64,000 bases of DNA from an uncultured Bacteriovoracaceae bacterium (GCA_937931205.1 CALHBF010000013.1:1-64000), one strand, 5' to 3'. Positions 35,466-43,515 are shown, numbered from the stretch's first letter. Numbers and translations are program-made. Notes: a model not told the origin generated them from the letters alone.

Positions 35466-35489
35466 CGTTATTTAATAAGGGTTTGTATT

Positions 35490-36023
35490 ATGAATTATTT
35501 GAAAAGAATGGGTGCTAACTTTTTTATTTTTTTCCTATTAATGACTATGATCAAAACTCATTTGCCGATGGATACAAAAATTTTTCAATCAATCTATCGA
35601 CCGATTACTTGGATTGAGAACTCCTTTGGAACTGATCAAAGCTGGCTGATGTTTTCACCTAATCCTGCCAAAATGGATGCCTATGTGACAGGTGAAGTAG
35701 AGTATATCGATGGATCTAAAGAGACTTATGATTTTAATAAGGGAATTGATCTTAATACCTTTGAAAAATATCTTTTTGCGGAAAAATATCGGAAATATAC
35801 CTCTGAGCACTTACGTCTCGATGAGAATGAATTCCTTTGGTCGGACGGAGCACGCTTTGCAATGAATAAACTTAAAGAAAAAAATAATTTTAAAATTCCA
35901 GTAAAAGTATCATTAAAACGTCATTGGAGTGAAATCCCTGATTGGAATAAAGAATTTATTAAACATAGTCAGTGGCGTAACAACTATAATAGCTATGTCT
36001 TTTACACAAAAGAGGTGCTGTGA
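35490..36023 (+). CDS. HTTM-module small partner protein, copy 1
   Basis: 177 residues. One N-terminal membrane segment (FFIFFLLMTMIKTHLPM) is followed by an extracytoplasmic domain whose hallmark is SWLMFSPNP near residue 55. Strands (GEVEYIDGSKETYDF) and the phrase RHWSEIPDWN come next. The proteins at 40553 and 42033 have the same order of features. Each lies directly before an HTTM gene. The stop TGA overlaps the ATG of the HTTM gene, so the pair is translationally coupled and likely forms a membrane complex. The W-x-x-F-[SA]-P-N-P motif recalls small proteins that accompany HTTM genes elsewhere; no function is established here. Confidence 0.8.
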   Translation: MNYLKRMGANFFIFFLLMTMIKTHLPMDTKIFQSIYRPITWIENSFGTDQSWLMFSPNPAKMDAYVTGEVEYIDGSKETYDFNKGIDLNTFEKYLFAEKYRKYTSEHLRLDENEFLWSDGARFAMNKLKEKNNFKIPVKVSLKRHWSEIPDWNKEFIKHSQWRNNYNSYVFYTKEVL

Positions 36024-36988
36024 TGTTAACTTTTAAAAATATTCAGCATTCTTGGAATGAATTCTTTTTTACTGAAAGGCCAACTTACAATTTGGCTATA
36101 TTTCGTATTCTCTGGGGTGCATTGATCTTTTTTAACATCTTCGCGGAATTTGGAAATGTAGAAGATTTTTATGGCCCAGCGGGAATGGTTTCATTTTCAA
36201 CGGCTAAAGGATATCTTAATAGTTTTCATTTTAGCTTATTTCAAATATTCCAAGAGAGTTTATTCAACACTTATCTCATTTATTTCGTAACTCTTATTTC
36301 TCTGTTTTTCGTCACCATTGGCCTTTTTAGCCGAACGGCCTTGTTCTTGGCCCTCTTAGGAATAGTCTCTCTTCATATGAGAAATATCTGGATACTAAGT
36401 TCTGCAGACGTCTTAATTAGGTGTGTCTTTATGATTTTAGTGTGGAGTCCTTGTTACAATGTTCTCTCACTCGATTCAATTATTGCTTCTAAGAGAGGGA
36501 TGCCATTACCAATTAAGGCTTCTCAGTGGACATGGAGATTACTGCAGATACAGATATGCGTCGTTTATTTATGGACATTCTGGTCGAAGATTAAAGGTGA
36601 TGCCTGGTTTGATGGAAGCGCAGTATATTATGCAACTCGTTTAGAGACATTGAAGCATTACACCCTGCCATGGGTTCTTGATAATAAATACTCTCTGATG
36701 TTTCTGACTTGGTCATCTCTTCTGACTGAAGTCGCTCTAGGAATTCTTGTTTGGTTCAACAAAACAAGAAAGCCTGTGATTATAGCTGGAGTTATTTTTC
36801 ATCTGGGAATTGAATACGTTATGGCGATTCCATTTTTTGAGTGGATCATGATTGTTCTACTTCTCAATTTCTTTACACCAGAAGAATATTCTTCTTTGAT
36901 TATGAAATTGAAAGAAAAAATGAAGGCAACCATTGCTGAACTAGAAATTAAGGAAGAGATTAAGCTCAATCTTTTAAAGATGTTTTAA
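36023..36988 (+). CDS. HTTM-domain membrane protein, copy 1
   Basis: 321 residues with at least six hydrophobic helices. The stretch NLAIFRILWGALIFFN opens the HTTM domain. MRNIWILSSADVL, then LLQIQICVVYLWTFWSKIKG, DAWFDGSAVYYATRLE and FHLGIEYVMAIPFFEW are the conserved blocks. HTTM domains are homologous to vitamin-K-dependent gamma-glutamyl carboxylase. The Lys six residues before W-F-D-G is kept in all three copies here and lies near the position of the carboxylase active-site Lys. ATG 36023 shares a base with the previous stop and AGAGGTG lies upstream. Substrate unknown. A terminator follows. Confidence 0.85.
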   Translation: MLTFKNIQHSWNEFFFTERPTYNLAIFRILWGALIFFNIFAEFGNVEDFYGPAGMVSFSTAKGYLNSFHFSLFQIFQESLFNTYLIYFVTLISLFFVTIGLFSRTALFLALLGIVSLHMRNIWILSSADVLIRCVFMILVWSPCYNVLSLDSIIASKRGMPLPIKASQWTWRLLQIQICVVYLWTFWSKIKGDAWFDGSAVYYATRLETLKHYTLPWVLDNKYSLMFLTWSSLLTEVALGILVWFNKTRKPVIIAGVIFHLGIEYVMAIPFFEWIMIVLLLNFFTPEEYSSLIMKLKEKMKATIAELEIKEEIKLNLLKMF

Positions 36989-36993
36989 GAAGA

Positions 36994-37018
36994 GGCCCTA
37001 CTGAGTAGGGCCCCTTTT
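36994..37018. terminator. Terminator after HTTM module 1
   Basis: An 8-bp stem GGCCCTAC/GTAGGGCC with TGA loop, then CCTTTT. It faces the end of the minus-strand peptidase gene at 37022. Confidence 0.85.
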
Positions 37019-37021
37019 ATT

Positions 37022-38218
37022 TTAGAATCCACGTTTTCTAAAAGTTTCATATAATTTCAGACGTGCAACTTGAGGAGATGGACATATTTCCGAGCACGTA
37101 TCAAGTATGGCCCGAATCATATGGTGATGAATTGTAGCAGTTTTAGTCTCTAATCTTTTACGAGATTCATAGATCACCTGATCTGCAACTTCAGCCCCTA
37201 ATGTTTCTCTCACATCCCAAAGAACAGCGAGAACGAAGTCAGAAGAAGCTTTAAGCTCATCCATATGAGAATAATGTCTTTCATTGTAAGGATCTTTTGG
37301 GTTTGAATTGCTATGTCCTGGAACCTTAGCGTAAACCTTTCTTTTATTGCTCATAATGGCCGCAAAATAGTCTGCATAGCCCTCAATCACCGGAGTAGAG
37401 TGAGACATTTCTAAGTGATCACTTAAAATGAGGTGAGCATACTCATGGTAGATCACCTCAGGAACCATCGACGAATCAAGGTAAAACCATTTCTCCACAA
37501 AGAGAGGATCCATTTTCTTTGAAGCTTCAATCACAAAATAGGTAAGAGCGATCGTTCCAAGAAAACGTCCAAAATCTTTACCAAGAGAGTTTTTGGTCAG
37601 GGATGAATAGAAAGCGTGATTCATCAGCGTTTGGTTAAATTGGTTGACCGTATAATTAATGAAAGGTGCTTGCATTTGCTTGAGAGCAACAGTGATTGGA
37701 TTAGGACCAAGTTCATTAATTACATCTTGAGTAGATACTTTCTTCATTGGTCTAAACCAAATTTCCTTTCCCCATTTGTCATACTTATCGGCCGGTACCC
37801 ATTCTGGAGTAACTCCTTCTGGAACTGAAAGAGCATTGTTGTATTGAGGATCTAAGTTATCATTGGAATAGTGTCCGAATTCATTAAACTCGTTTGTAAT
37901 ATCTAGTCTGATGGTCAGCTGAGGAAAAATACTTGAATTCTTATTTAACCAAAAATCTTTTGCTTTAGTTAAGTGATAGTAGATATTAGCGGCCCTTTGG
38001 ACGATAGATTTATCTGCCGTAAAGGGAATTGCTTCATTTGATTTTTTGTAAACAATCTTGAAGTATGTTCCATCAAAATGAGTATCAGAATTTAAGTCTT
38101 CAAGCTTAACTTTTTTGTAGTGAGTTTTGATAGAATTATCCTGTCGATCAATGACAGTGAATTCATGGGCAAATACACTTGATGAGTATATGACTAACAA
38201 TGAGATTAAAAATTTCAT
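37022..38218 (-). CDS. Secreted HEYAH metallopeptidase candidate
   Basis: 398 residues from ATG 38218 (AAAGGA upstream). Signal peptide MKFLISLLVIYSSSVFAHEF. VIYHEYAHLILSDHLEM holds H-E-x-x-H, and PVIEGYADYFAAIM some 14 residues later supplies a Glu ligand, a gluzincin-like arrangement. The rest is helical with aromatic patches; near the C-terminus two Cys (DTCSEICPSP) may pair. It should cut proteins in the periplasm or outside. It lies 16 bases after the 447-residue gene on the same strand, so the two are probably one operon. It sits between HTTM modules 1 and 2; a functional link is inference. Confidence 0.78.
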   Translation of the reverse strand: MKFLISLLVIYSSSVFAHEFTVIDRQDNSIKTHYKKVKLEDLNSDTHFDGTYFKIVYKKSNEAIPFTADKSIVQRAANIYYHLTKAKDFWLNKNSSIFPQLTIRLDITNEFNEFGHYSNDNLDPQYNNALSVPEGVTPEWVPADKYDKWGKEIWFRPMKKVSTQDVINELGPNPITVALKQMQAPFINYTVNQFNQTLMNHAFYSSLTKNSLGKDFGRFLGTIALTYFVIEASKKMDPLFVEKWFYLDSSMVPEVIYHEYAHLILSDHLEMSHSTPVIEGYADYFAAIMSNKRKVYAKVPGHSNSNPKDPYNERHYSHMDELKASSDFVLAVLWDVRETLGAEVADQVIYESRKRLETKTATIHHHMIRAILDTCSEICPSPQVARLKLYETFRKRGF

Positions 38219-38234
38219 TCGATGATCCTTTCTT

Positions 38235-39578
38235 TTAAATAATGGTGTTCCAGTTATTGCTTGAGTTGGCTTCTTCTTTTTCTGCAAACTTAATCTGAGT
38301 CATGATCAGCCCAATTGCCCCTAAAATATTCCATGGAGGTGGAAGATAATAAACGGCCGTACCTGTCAGAGAGTAAGCATAATCAGCATAAGCTTTCCAA
38401 CGTGGAGTCTTAGGATTCCAAAACTCCTCAAACTTTAAGACATGATCAATTTCATTTGAGCGAATCAGACCTGTCTCATAAGCTGAGGCAATGAGATCTT
38501 GATACTCAAGCGGGGAGCCTTTAAAGCTTTCCGAGCGCACTAATTCAGCAATATCTTTCTTAAGCATATTGATTGAAATTCGATATTGTTCCATTGGTGA
38601 GAAAATATAAATTTCACCTTCTCCTTTTGGATCATCGGTATACTGGAAACTAAGCTCTACACGTCTCGCATCCATTCTCTTTGCTGTTTTTTCAATAATC
38701 TGAGACATTAAGAAAATTTGGGTAGAGTTGTAAGCAGCGTAAAGCTTTCCTCTACGGGTAAGATTTTGCTTGCGATAGACATAAGTTGAGTTGAAGTCAT
38801 CAGTAGAAGTTTCTTCTACAATTTTTGCCATTTTATCTTTGGCATTTTTAATAATATCCATATAGCGGGTCATTGTTATTGGCCAGCTAGTGAGGTTTGT
38901 TAATCGAAGTGTTTCTAATCGATTATAGGTTTCAAGGTTGATAATTTTTTGATCATAAGCAAGCCAGTTTAATTTTTTTAGATCTTTGTCTCTACTAGAA
39001 TTGTTAGAGATTTTTAATTGATTGATATGGCCAAAATAACTTTGAATCGTACATACGTTGATTTCATCCGGCCATGTACTAAAAGGTTTATAGAAATCAT
39101 TAAGGTTTTCAATTTTAGAGTATCGTGAATTGATATTCATCGGTCTATTTCCGACTGGTCTATTCTTGTTTTGATCAAAAGCAAGAAGAATGTTGGAAGA
39201 CTTGCGAAGTAGATCGAATAGAAGGTCATCAATGATATTTTCTTTTCTTAGGAAAACATAATAATGAATAATCTCTTTTTTATTCAGAATGATTTTTGAA
39301 GCTTGCATCTCATTCATAATGTAAATAGGAATGAGTAGATCGCAGTGGTTCTTATTTTTAGCGAAGTCGATAAAGATTCGATAAACGTAGGAAAGAGATT
39401 TCTTTTTGAGTTCTTCCTCAGGAATTGGCAGGCCTCTTAGCCAGTTTTCCATTCGGGAGACATCTTGATCACTAATCATTCTCGAAATCGATTCTTTGTT
39501 GTTACGAAGAATGATAGGACTAAAGCCATAGGCCATTTGATTCAGGACAAAAACAAACAGTATGCAGAAATATTTCAT
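38235..39578 (-). CDS. Large secreted hypothetical protein
   Basis: 447 residues from ATG 39578, behind AAGGTGGTGAT. Signal peptide MKYFCILFVFVLNQMAYGFS. The body is mostly helical and mixed in charge (SWPITMTRYMDIIKNAKDKM). A region near 290-350 has strands (RVELSFQYTD, GEGEIYIFSP), and a hydrophobic stretch near the end (YYLPPPWNILGAIGLIMT) could be a membrane anchor or amphipathic helix. No family recognised. It is the first gene of a pair with the metallopeptidase 16 bases downstream, so it may be its partner, substrate or inhibitor. The DCC-family gene lies 113 bases upstream on the same strand. Confidence 0.72.
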   Translation of the reverse strand: MKYFCILFVFVLNQMAYGFSPIILRNNKESISRMISDQDVSRMENWLRGLPIPEEELKKKSLSYVYRIFIDFAKNKNHCDLLIPIYIMNEMQASKIILNKKEIIHYYVFLRKENIIDDLLFDLLRKSSNILLAFDQNKNRPVGNRPMNINSRYSKIENLNDFYKPFSTWPDEINVCTIQSYFGHINQLKISNNSSRDKDLKKLNWLAYDQKIINLETYNRLETLRLTNLTSWPITMTRYMDIIKNAKDKMAKIVEETSTDDFNSTYVYRKQNLTRRGKLYAAYNSTQIFLMSQIIEKTAKRMDARRVELSFQYTDDPKGEGEIYIFSPMEQYRISINMLKKDIAELVRSESFKGSPLEYQDLIASAYETGLIRSNEIDHVLKFEEFWNPKTPRWKAYADYAYSLTGTAVYYLPPPWNILGAIGLIMTQIKFAEKEEANSSNNWNTII

Positions 39579-39691
39579 ATCACCACCTTTTTGAGTGGCG
39601 CACTTGTATATGAATTTTTTGACCAAGAGAAGCTAGTGCAGGCGCTAATAAATAGAATTAATAAATTATTAAGCTGGAGGCAATTACTGCG

Positions 39692-40087
39692 TTAAAGAAT
39701 AAAACGTTCTCTTTCAGCAGGTGTTGGTAGACGGCAAGTTTCTTTTTTAGGCATCAAACGATAACGATTTTTGGCAATGAGATCATAGCAAAAATTAAGA
39801 AAGGCCTTAGGTAAATAGCGGAAGATGGCCAAGCCTTTCCAAGGACCACCTACCTTCTTAAATAAGTGAAGGACAGCTAAAGCTTTAGTGTAAGTATTTC
39901 CATCGATAATAACCACAACAGTAGACAAATCAGAGGTGAGGTTTTGGGGTAAGTTATTGAGAGCAAAGGAGCTTTGTAAGGGAGAAAATTTAAACTGACT
40001 TCTTTGGTCAATCTTTATAACGAAGTCGATAAACTCACTGCAGAGTCCACATAGGCCATCGAAAAATACAACGTTTTGCTGATCCAT
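39692..40087 (-). CDS. DCC-family thiol protein (DUF393)
   Basis: 131 residues. VVFFDGLCGLCSEFIDFVIK has the D-G-x-C-x-x-C signature that names the DCC family, a thioredoxin-like group predicted to do thiol-disulfide chemistry. FKFSPLQSSFA and YRLMPKKET are also typical. DCC proteins are often encoded next to HTTM genes in other bacteria, and here the gene lies between HTTM modules 1 and 2, on the opposite strand. It lacks a signal peptide, so it acts in the cytoplasm or at the inner face of the membrane. It could keep the HTTM enzyme or its cofactor reduced; that is inference. Confidence 0.88.
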   Translation of the reverse strand: MDQQNVVFFDGLCGLCSEFIDFVIKIDQRSQFKFSPLQSSFALNNLPQNLTSDLSTVVVIIDGNTYTKALAVLHLFKKVGGPWKGLAIFRYLPKAFLNFCYDLIAKNRYRLMPKKETCRLPTPAERERFIL

Positions 40088-40185
40088 CTTTACGCTCTCT
40101 TAATATGTTTTTCATCGTAGCACAGGAAAGTTCGTTTTTCTATTCTTGGATCAAGATAACTTTAGTCAGCACTTTGAGAGTTGAA

Positions 40186-40193
40186 ACCGATAA
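40186..40193 (+). promoter_or_regulatory. CCGATAA element 7 nt before a start codon
   Basis: ACCGATAA sits 7 bases before ATG 40201, the same distance as TCCGATAA at 16310 from its ATG. No matching -35 TAAA is seen at the expected spacing, so this is weaker than the other two. Confidence 0.3.
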
Positions 40194-40200
40194 TTTAAAC

Positions 40201-40440
40201 ATGACAAATGAATGCTGTGTAATCTGTAAAAATGAAAACAAGGCGGTAACTGATACCAAACTCTCTAAAGAGGTGATCTATCGCAGATCACTTATGGTGG
40301 AGTTCTTATTGTGTTATACACATTCAACAGAGTTTTTTAAAATCGGGCAAGAACAATTTATCCTCAAATATCCCCACCTCATTAAAGACAAAAGATGGGA
40401 TGAAAAAAAGGAAAAGAAAAGATTTACTTCATTTGCCTGA
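40201..40440 (+). CDS. Small Cys-rich protein, possible zinc ribbon
   Basis: 79 residues from ATG 40201. ECCVICKNEN gives a C-x-x-C pair near residue 7, and LLCYTHSTEFF gives C-x-x-H about 35 residues later, enough to bind one zinc. The end is very basic (KDKRWDEKKEKKRF). No ribosome site precedes the ATG, but a CCGATAA element does, so leaderless translation is possible. A longer frame from 40105 has no support. No family recognised. It lies between the DCC gene and HTTM module 2. Confidence 0.55.
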   Translation: MTNECCVICKNENKAVTDTKLSKEVIYRRSLMVEFLLCYTHSTEFFKIGQEQFILKYPHLIKDKRWDEKKEKKRFTSFA

Positions 40441-40528
40441 TCTTCGTCATAAATAAACCTATCTGCCTCTCTGCACATAAAAAAATTTAGTCTCCGTTAA
40501 TATACAATTAAAATTTGTGAAAGTAGAA

Positions 40529-40548
40529 ATCTCCTTTACTAAGGAGAT
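40529..40548 (+). promoter_or_regulatory. Hairpin hiding the ribosome site of HTTM module 2
   Basis: ATCTCCTT (40529-40536), TACT loop, AAGGAGAT (40541-40548): a perfect 8-bp stem whose right arm contains the whole AAGGAG ribosome site, 6 nt before ATG 40553. The closed form would block translation. Confidence 0.7.
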
Positions 40549-40552
40549 CGCA

Positions 40553-41083
40553 ATGAAGATTCACCAAAAAATTCTTCCTCTTAGCATCATCGTTCTCTAT
40601 ATCATGATGATGATAAAAACCCATCTCCCTATGGACAAGGTTCTTTTCAAAGTAGTTTATTATCCTGTGGATCGAATCCAGTATTTTTTAGGGTTCAATC
40701 AAACATGGATGATGTTCTCTCCAAATCCAAGTCGCCTAGATTCGCTGGTCAAGGGTGAAGTCGAGTTTTCAGATGGTACTTCAGTGATATTCGATTTTTT
40801 AGAGAATAATGAGAAGTCTCTTTCTTACAAGTATTTGAAAGGAGAAAAGTTTAGAAAGTTTTCCTCAGAGAATTTAAGGCAAGATAATAATAAGTATCTT
40901 TGGAGTGATGCTTCTGATTATGTTTTAAGGAAAATTCAAAAAGATATCTCAAAACAACCTGTCAAGGTTTCACTCATTCGTTATTGGAATGAGACTCCTG
41001 ATTGGAATAAATCTTTTATTAAGCATGGAGATTGGAAAGAGAATTATCAAAACCATACCTTCTACTCAAAAAAGGTGGATTAA
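40553..41083 (+). CDS. HTTM-module small partner protein, copy 2
   Basis: 176 residues from ATG 40553, with AAGGAG at 40541. One N-terminal helix (LPLSIIVLYIMMMIKTHLPM), then TWMMFSPNP, GEVEFSDGTSVIFDF and RYWNETPDWN, block for block like the protein at 35490. The gene ends directly before the ATG of the next HTTM gene with no spacer, so both are coupled. The ribosome site is in a hairpin, which sets this copy apart. It should span the inner membrane once with its main domain outside. Function unknown; partner role of the HTTM protein inferred from three conserved pairings. Confidence 0.82.
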   Translation: MKIHQKILPLSIIVLYIMMMIKTHLPMDKVLFKVVYYPVDRIQYFLGFNQTWMMFSPNPSRLDSLVKGEVEFSDGTSVIFDFLENNEKSLSYKYLKGEKFRKFSSENLRQDNNKYLWSDASDYVLRKIQKDISKQPVKVSLIRYWNETPDWNKSFIKHGDWKENYQNHTFYSKKVD

Positions 41084-42046
41084 ATGTTTGAGCTAAAAAG
41101 ATGCTTTGCAAATATAGATTTATTTCTATTTAAAGAAGAATACACTTATAACTTGGCCGTATTTCGTATTTTATTTATTGGACTGGTCTTTTTATATACA
41201 CTTTTTGAAATTGGAAATGTGAACGACTTCTATGGGCCTGAGGCCGTTGTTTCCTTGGGAACTTTAAAGGCAAGATTCCATCAACCACAATTGAATTTGT
41301 TCCAGTTTCTTAATGAGTCTTATCTCGTGACTTATCTTATTTACGGAATCTCCCTCGTCTCACTATTTATGGCATTGATTGGGTTTAAAACGAGCCTTTT
41401 CCTCGTGATCTCATTTGTTGGAATTTCTTCATTGCAGATGAGAAATATTTGGATTCTAAGTTCTGCAGATGTTTTAGTAAGAAGTATCTTTTTCATCTTG
41501 TTGTTTTCTCCTTGTTATCGAGTAATCTCAGTGGATGCCTATCTGAGTAGGAAAAATGGCAGACCATATGCTAAAGAAGCAACTCAATGGACATGGCGAC
41601 TGATTCAAATCCAGGTCAGCGTAGTTTATCTTTGGACATGCTGGCATAAGCTCAAGGGTGAAACATGGTTTGACGGAAGTGCCGTTTATTATGCAACACG
41701 ATTGGATACGATGAAAAACGTAACAGTCCCTTTTTTGATGGATAATAAGATCGTCTTATCAGTGGCCACATGGAGTACCCTCATTATTGAGTTTGGACTT
41801 GGATTTTTTGTTTGGTTCAAAGAAACAAGAAAATGGTTCATCATTGCAGGAATTGGATTGCATCTCGGTATTGAAGTTCTAATGGCCATTCCGTTCTTCG
41901 AGTGGCTGATGATCGTTTTGTTATCATCATTTTTCACTCCAAGAGAATACGTCTCTTTTGTTCATCAGTGTCATCAAAAACTCAAGAGTGTTGGCTTCAG
42001 ATTAAAAGCTTACAAAGACTCGTGGAGAGATTATGAAGCTGTTTAG
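41084..42046 (+). CDS. HTTM-domain membrane protein, copy 2
   Basis: 320 residues, clearly the closest relative of the copy at 36023. Shared blocks include MRNIWILSSADVL, WRLIQIQVSVVYLWTCWHKLKG, TWFDGSAVYYATRLD and LGIEVLMAIPFFEW. About six to eight membrane helices. The Lys before W-F-D-G is conserved. As an HTTM protein it belongs to the gamma-glutamyl-carboxylase superfamily and may modify a protein or lipid at the membrane. Its 3' end overlaps the third small partner gene by 14 bases, so modules 2 and 3 form a single four-gene operon. Substrate not known. Confidence 0.85.
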   Translation: MFELKRCFANIDLFLFKEEYTYNLAVFRILFIGLVFLYTLFEIGNVNDFYGPEAVVSLGTLKARFHQPQLNLFQFLNESYLVTYLIYGISLVSLFMALIGFKTSLFLVISFVGISSLQMRNIWILSSADVLVRSIFFILLFSPCYRVISVDAYLSRKNGRPYAKEATQWTWRLIQIQVSVVYLWTCWHKLKGETWFDGSAVYYATRLDTMKNVTVPFLMDNKIVLSVATWSTLIIEFGLGFFVWFKETRKWFIIAGIGLHLGIEVLMAIPFFEWLMIVLLSSFFTPREYVSFVHQCHQKLKSVGFRLKAYKDSWRDYEAV

Positions 42047-42554
42047 AATATTTGCAGTAAATACTCTTATAGTTCTCTATGTCGGGATCATGTATTTTTC
42101 TGGGACCCCAGATGGAAGTCTTCTTCATAATCAGCTTAAGCAGTTATCCAATAAAGCCGCTATGATTATCGGCATCTGGCCAAGTTGGTCAATGTTTGCT
42201 CCTAATCCGATAAAGTCTGACTCTAAAACATTCGTTAAGATTAGTTATAAAAATGGGACAAGTGAATTCCATGATCTCGAGAGAAAATTAAGCGGACCCT
42301 TTAAAGAAATAAGAAAATCCAGATGGATGAAGTATGCTCAGGATAATGTGAGGTCTCCTCAACAAAGAGTTCTTCTTGCTCCGATTATTCGGCATTATCT
42401 TTTCAAATACAACTCAAAGAAAAATCCCATTACCAATATTCAAATTATCAGAAAATGGAGAGAAATTCCGTTAATTAACCACGATGGAGTATATCCGATA
42501 ACTGATACACCAAGAATTTATAACGAGATCGAATTGATTTCCCAAAAGATCTAG
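42033..42554 (+). CDS. HTTM-module small partner protein, copy 3 (divergent)
   Basis: 173 residues from ATG 42033, behind GGAGAGA. N-terminal helix (IFAVNTLIVLYVGIMYFSG), then SWSMFAPNP in place of the MFSPNP of the other two, KISYKNGTSEFHDL and RKWREIPL. It is the most divergent copy, with Ala for Ser in the motif and a longer insertion after it. It overlaps the preceding HTTM gene by 14 bases and is followed 10 bases later by HTTM copy 3. Same predicted topology as the others. Function unknown. Confidence 0.78.
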   Translation: MKLFRIFAVNTLIVLYVGIMYFSGTPDGSLLHNQLKQLSNKAAMIIGIWPSWSMFAPNPIKSDSKTFVKISYKNGTSEFHDLERKLSGPFKEIRKSRWMKYAQDNVRSPQQRVLLAPIIRHYLFKYNSKKNPITNIQIIRKWREIPLINHDGVYPITDTPRIYNEIELISQKI

Positions 42555-42564
42555 GAGGGGAGAT

Positions 42565-43515
42565 ATGGTTTCTTTGATAAGTTTACAAAGAGGTTGGAAT
42601 CAGTTTTTTTTCACTACAACAGATGCTTCCATGCTTGGAATCTTTCGGTTCATAATGGGAATTATCTTTTTACTCAATGGACTTAGTCTTGTTGAAGATT
42701 TTTATTATTGGTATGGGGTTGGAAACGATTCCTTAGTTCCCTTAGTCGACTCTTTGAATTTTTACACTGATCCAAGAATCAATCTCTTTAAAGTTCTTCC
42801 CCCTAAGATCGCCTCGGCAGGATTAATCCTTTTTTCTTACATCGTTTTTTCATTTTTTGTGATGATCGGCTATAAGACAAAACTTTCGACGGCGATTCTT
42901 TTTATTTTAATCGTTTCCTTACAAAACAGAAATTATGCCATTCTGAATAGTGGCGATACTGTCATGAGATGTCTTCTTTTTGCTATGATTTGGGCCCCAT
43001 GTGGAAACTGCTATTCAGTGGATGCCTCCCATGCTCGTAAAGCGGGGCGTCGCTTGAAGAAAACGATTCCCTTACTTGGAATCCGGCTTATTCAAATTCA
43101 ATTTGCGATTGTTTATCTCTCAACTGCATTGTTTAAGTTCAACGGAGGGGATTGGGTCGATGGAACAGCTGTTTATTACACTTCTCGTTTGGAGAACTTT
43201 CAGAGGCTAGTTATTCCTGTTTTGTTTGATCACTTGTCATTGATTCGATTTATGACTTGGTTTGCTCTGTTTACTGAATTTGCTATGGGGACACTCGTTT
43301 GGATTAAAGAGCTTCGAATCTGGGTCCTACTTGCAGGGGTTCTCCTTCATATCGGCATTGAACTAACGATGAGTATTGGCTTCTTTGAGTGGGTAATGTT
43401 TGCTGGCTATATCGTTTTCCTTAAAGGATCAGATATCAAACAGCTCTCCCTTCTTTACTCAAGACTTCGAGATAAGATCTTTTTTGAATCTGAGAGTCTA
43501 AATCCGGCCCCTTAA
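42565..43515 (+). CDS. HTTM-domain membrane protein, copy 3 (divergent)
   Basis: 316 residues behind the strong site AGGAGGGGAG. The HTTM blocks are recognisable but changed: LQNRNYAILNSGDTVMR for MRNIWILSSADVL, RLIQIQFAIVYLSTALFKFNG, DWVDGTAVYYTSRLE and LHIGIELTMSIGFFEW. The Lys before W-V-D-G remains. This copy is likely older than the pair of copies 1 and 2 and may act on a different substrate. It is last in the module 2-3 operon. Multi-pass inner-membrane protein; reaction unknown. Confidence 0.82.
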   Translation: MVSLISLQRGWNQFFFTTTDASMLGIFRFIMGIIFLLNGLSLVEDFYYWYGVGNDSLVPLVDSLNFYTDPRINLFKVLPPKIASAGLILFSYIVFSFFVMIGYKTKLSTAILFILIVSLQNRNYAILNSGDTVMRCLLFAMIWAPCGNCYSVDASHARKAGRRLKKTIPLLGIRLIQIQFAIVYLSTALFKFNGGDWVDGTAVYYTSRLENFQRLVIPVLFDHLSLIRFMTWFALFTEFAMGTLVWIKELRIWVLLAGVLLHIGIELTMSIGFFEWVMFAGYIVFLKGSDIKQLSLLYSRLRDKIFFESESLNPAP

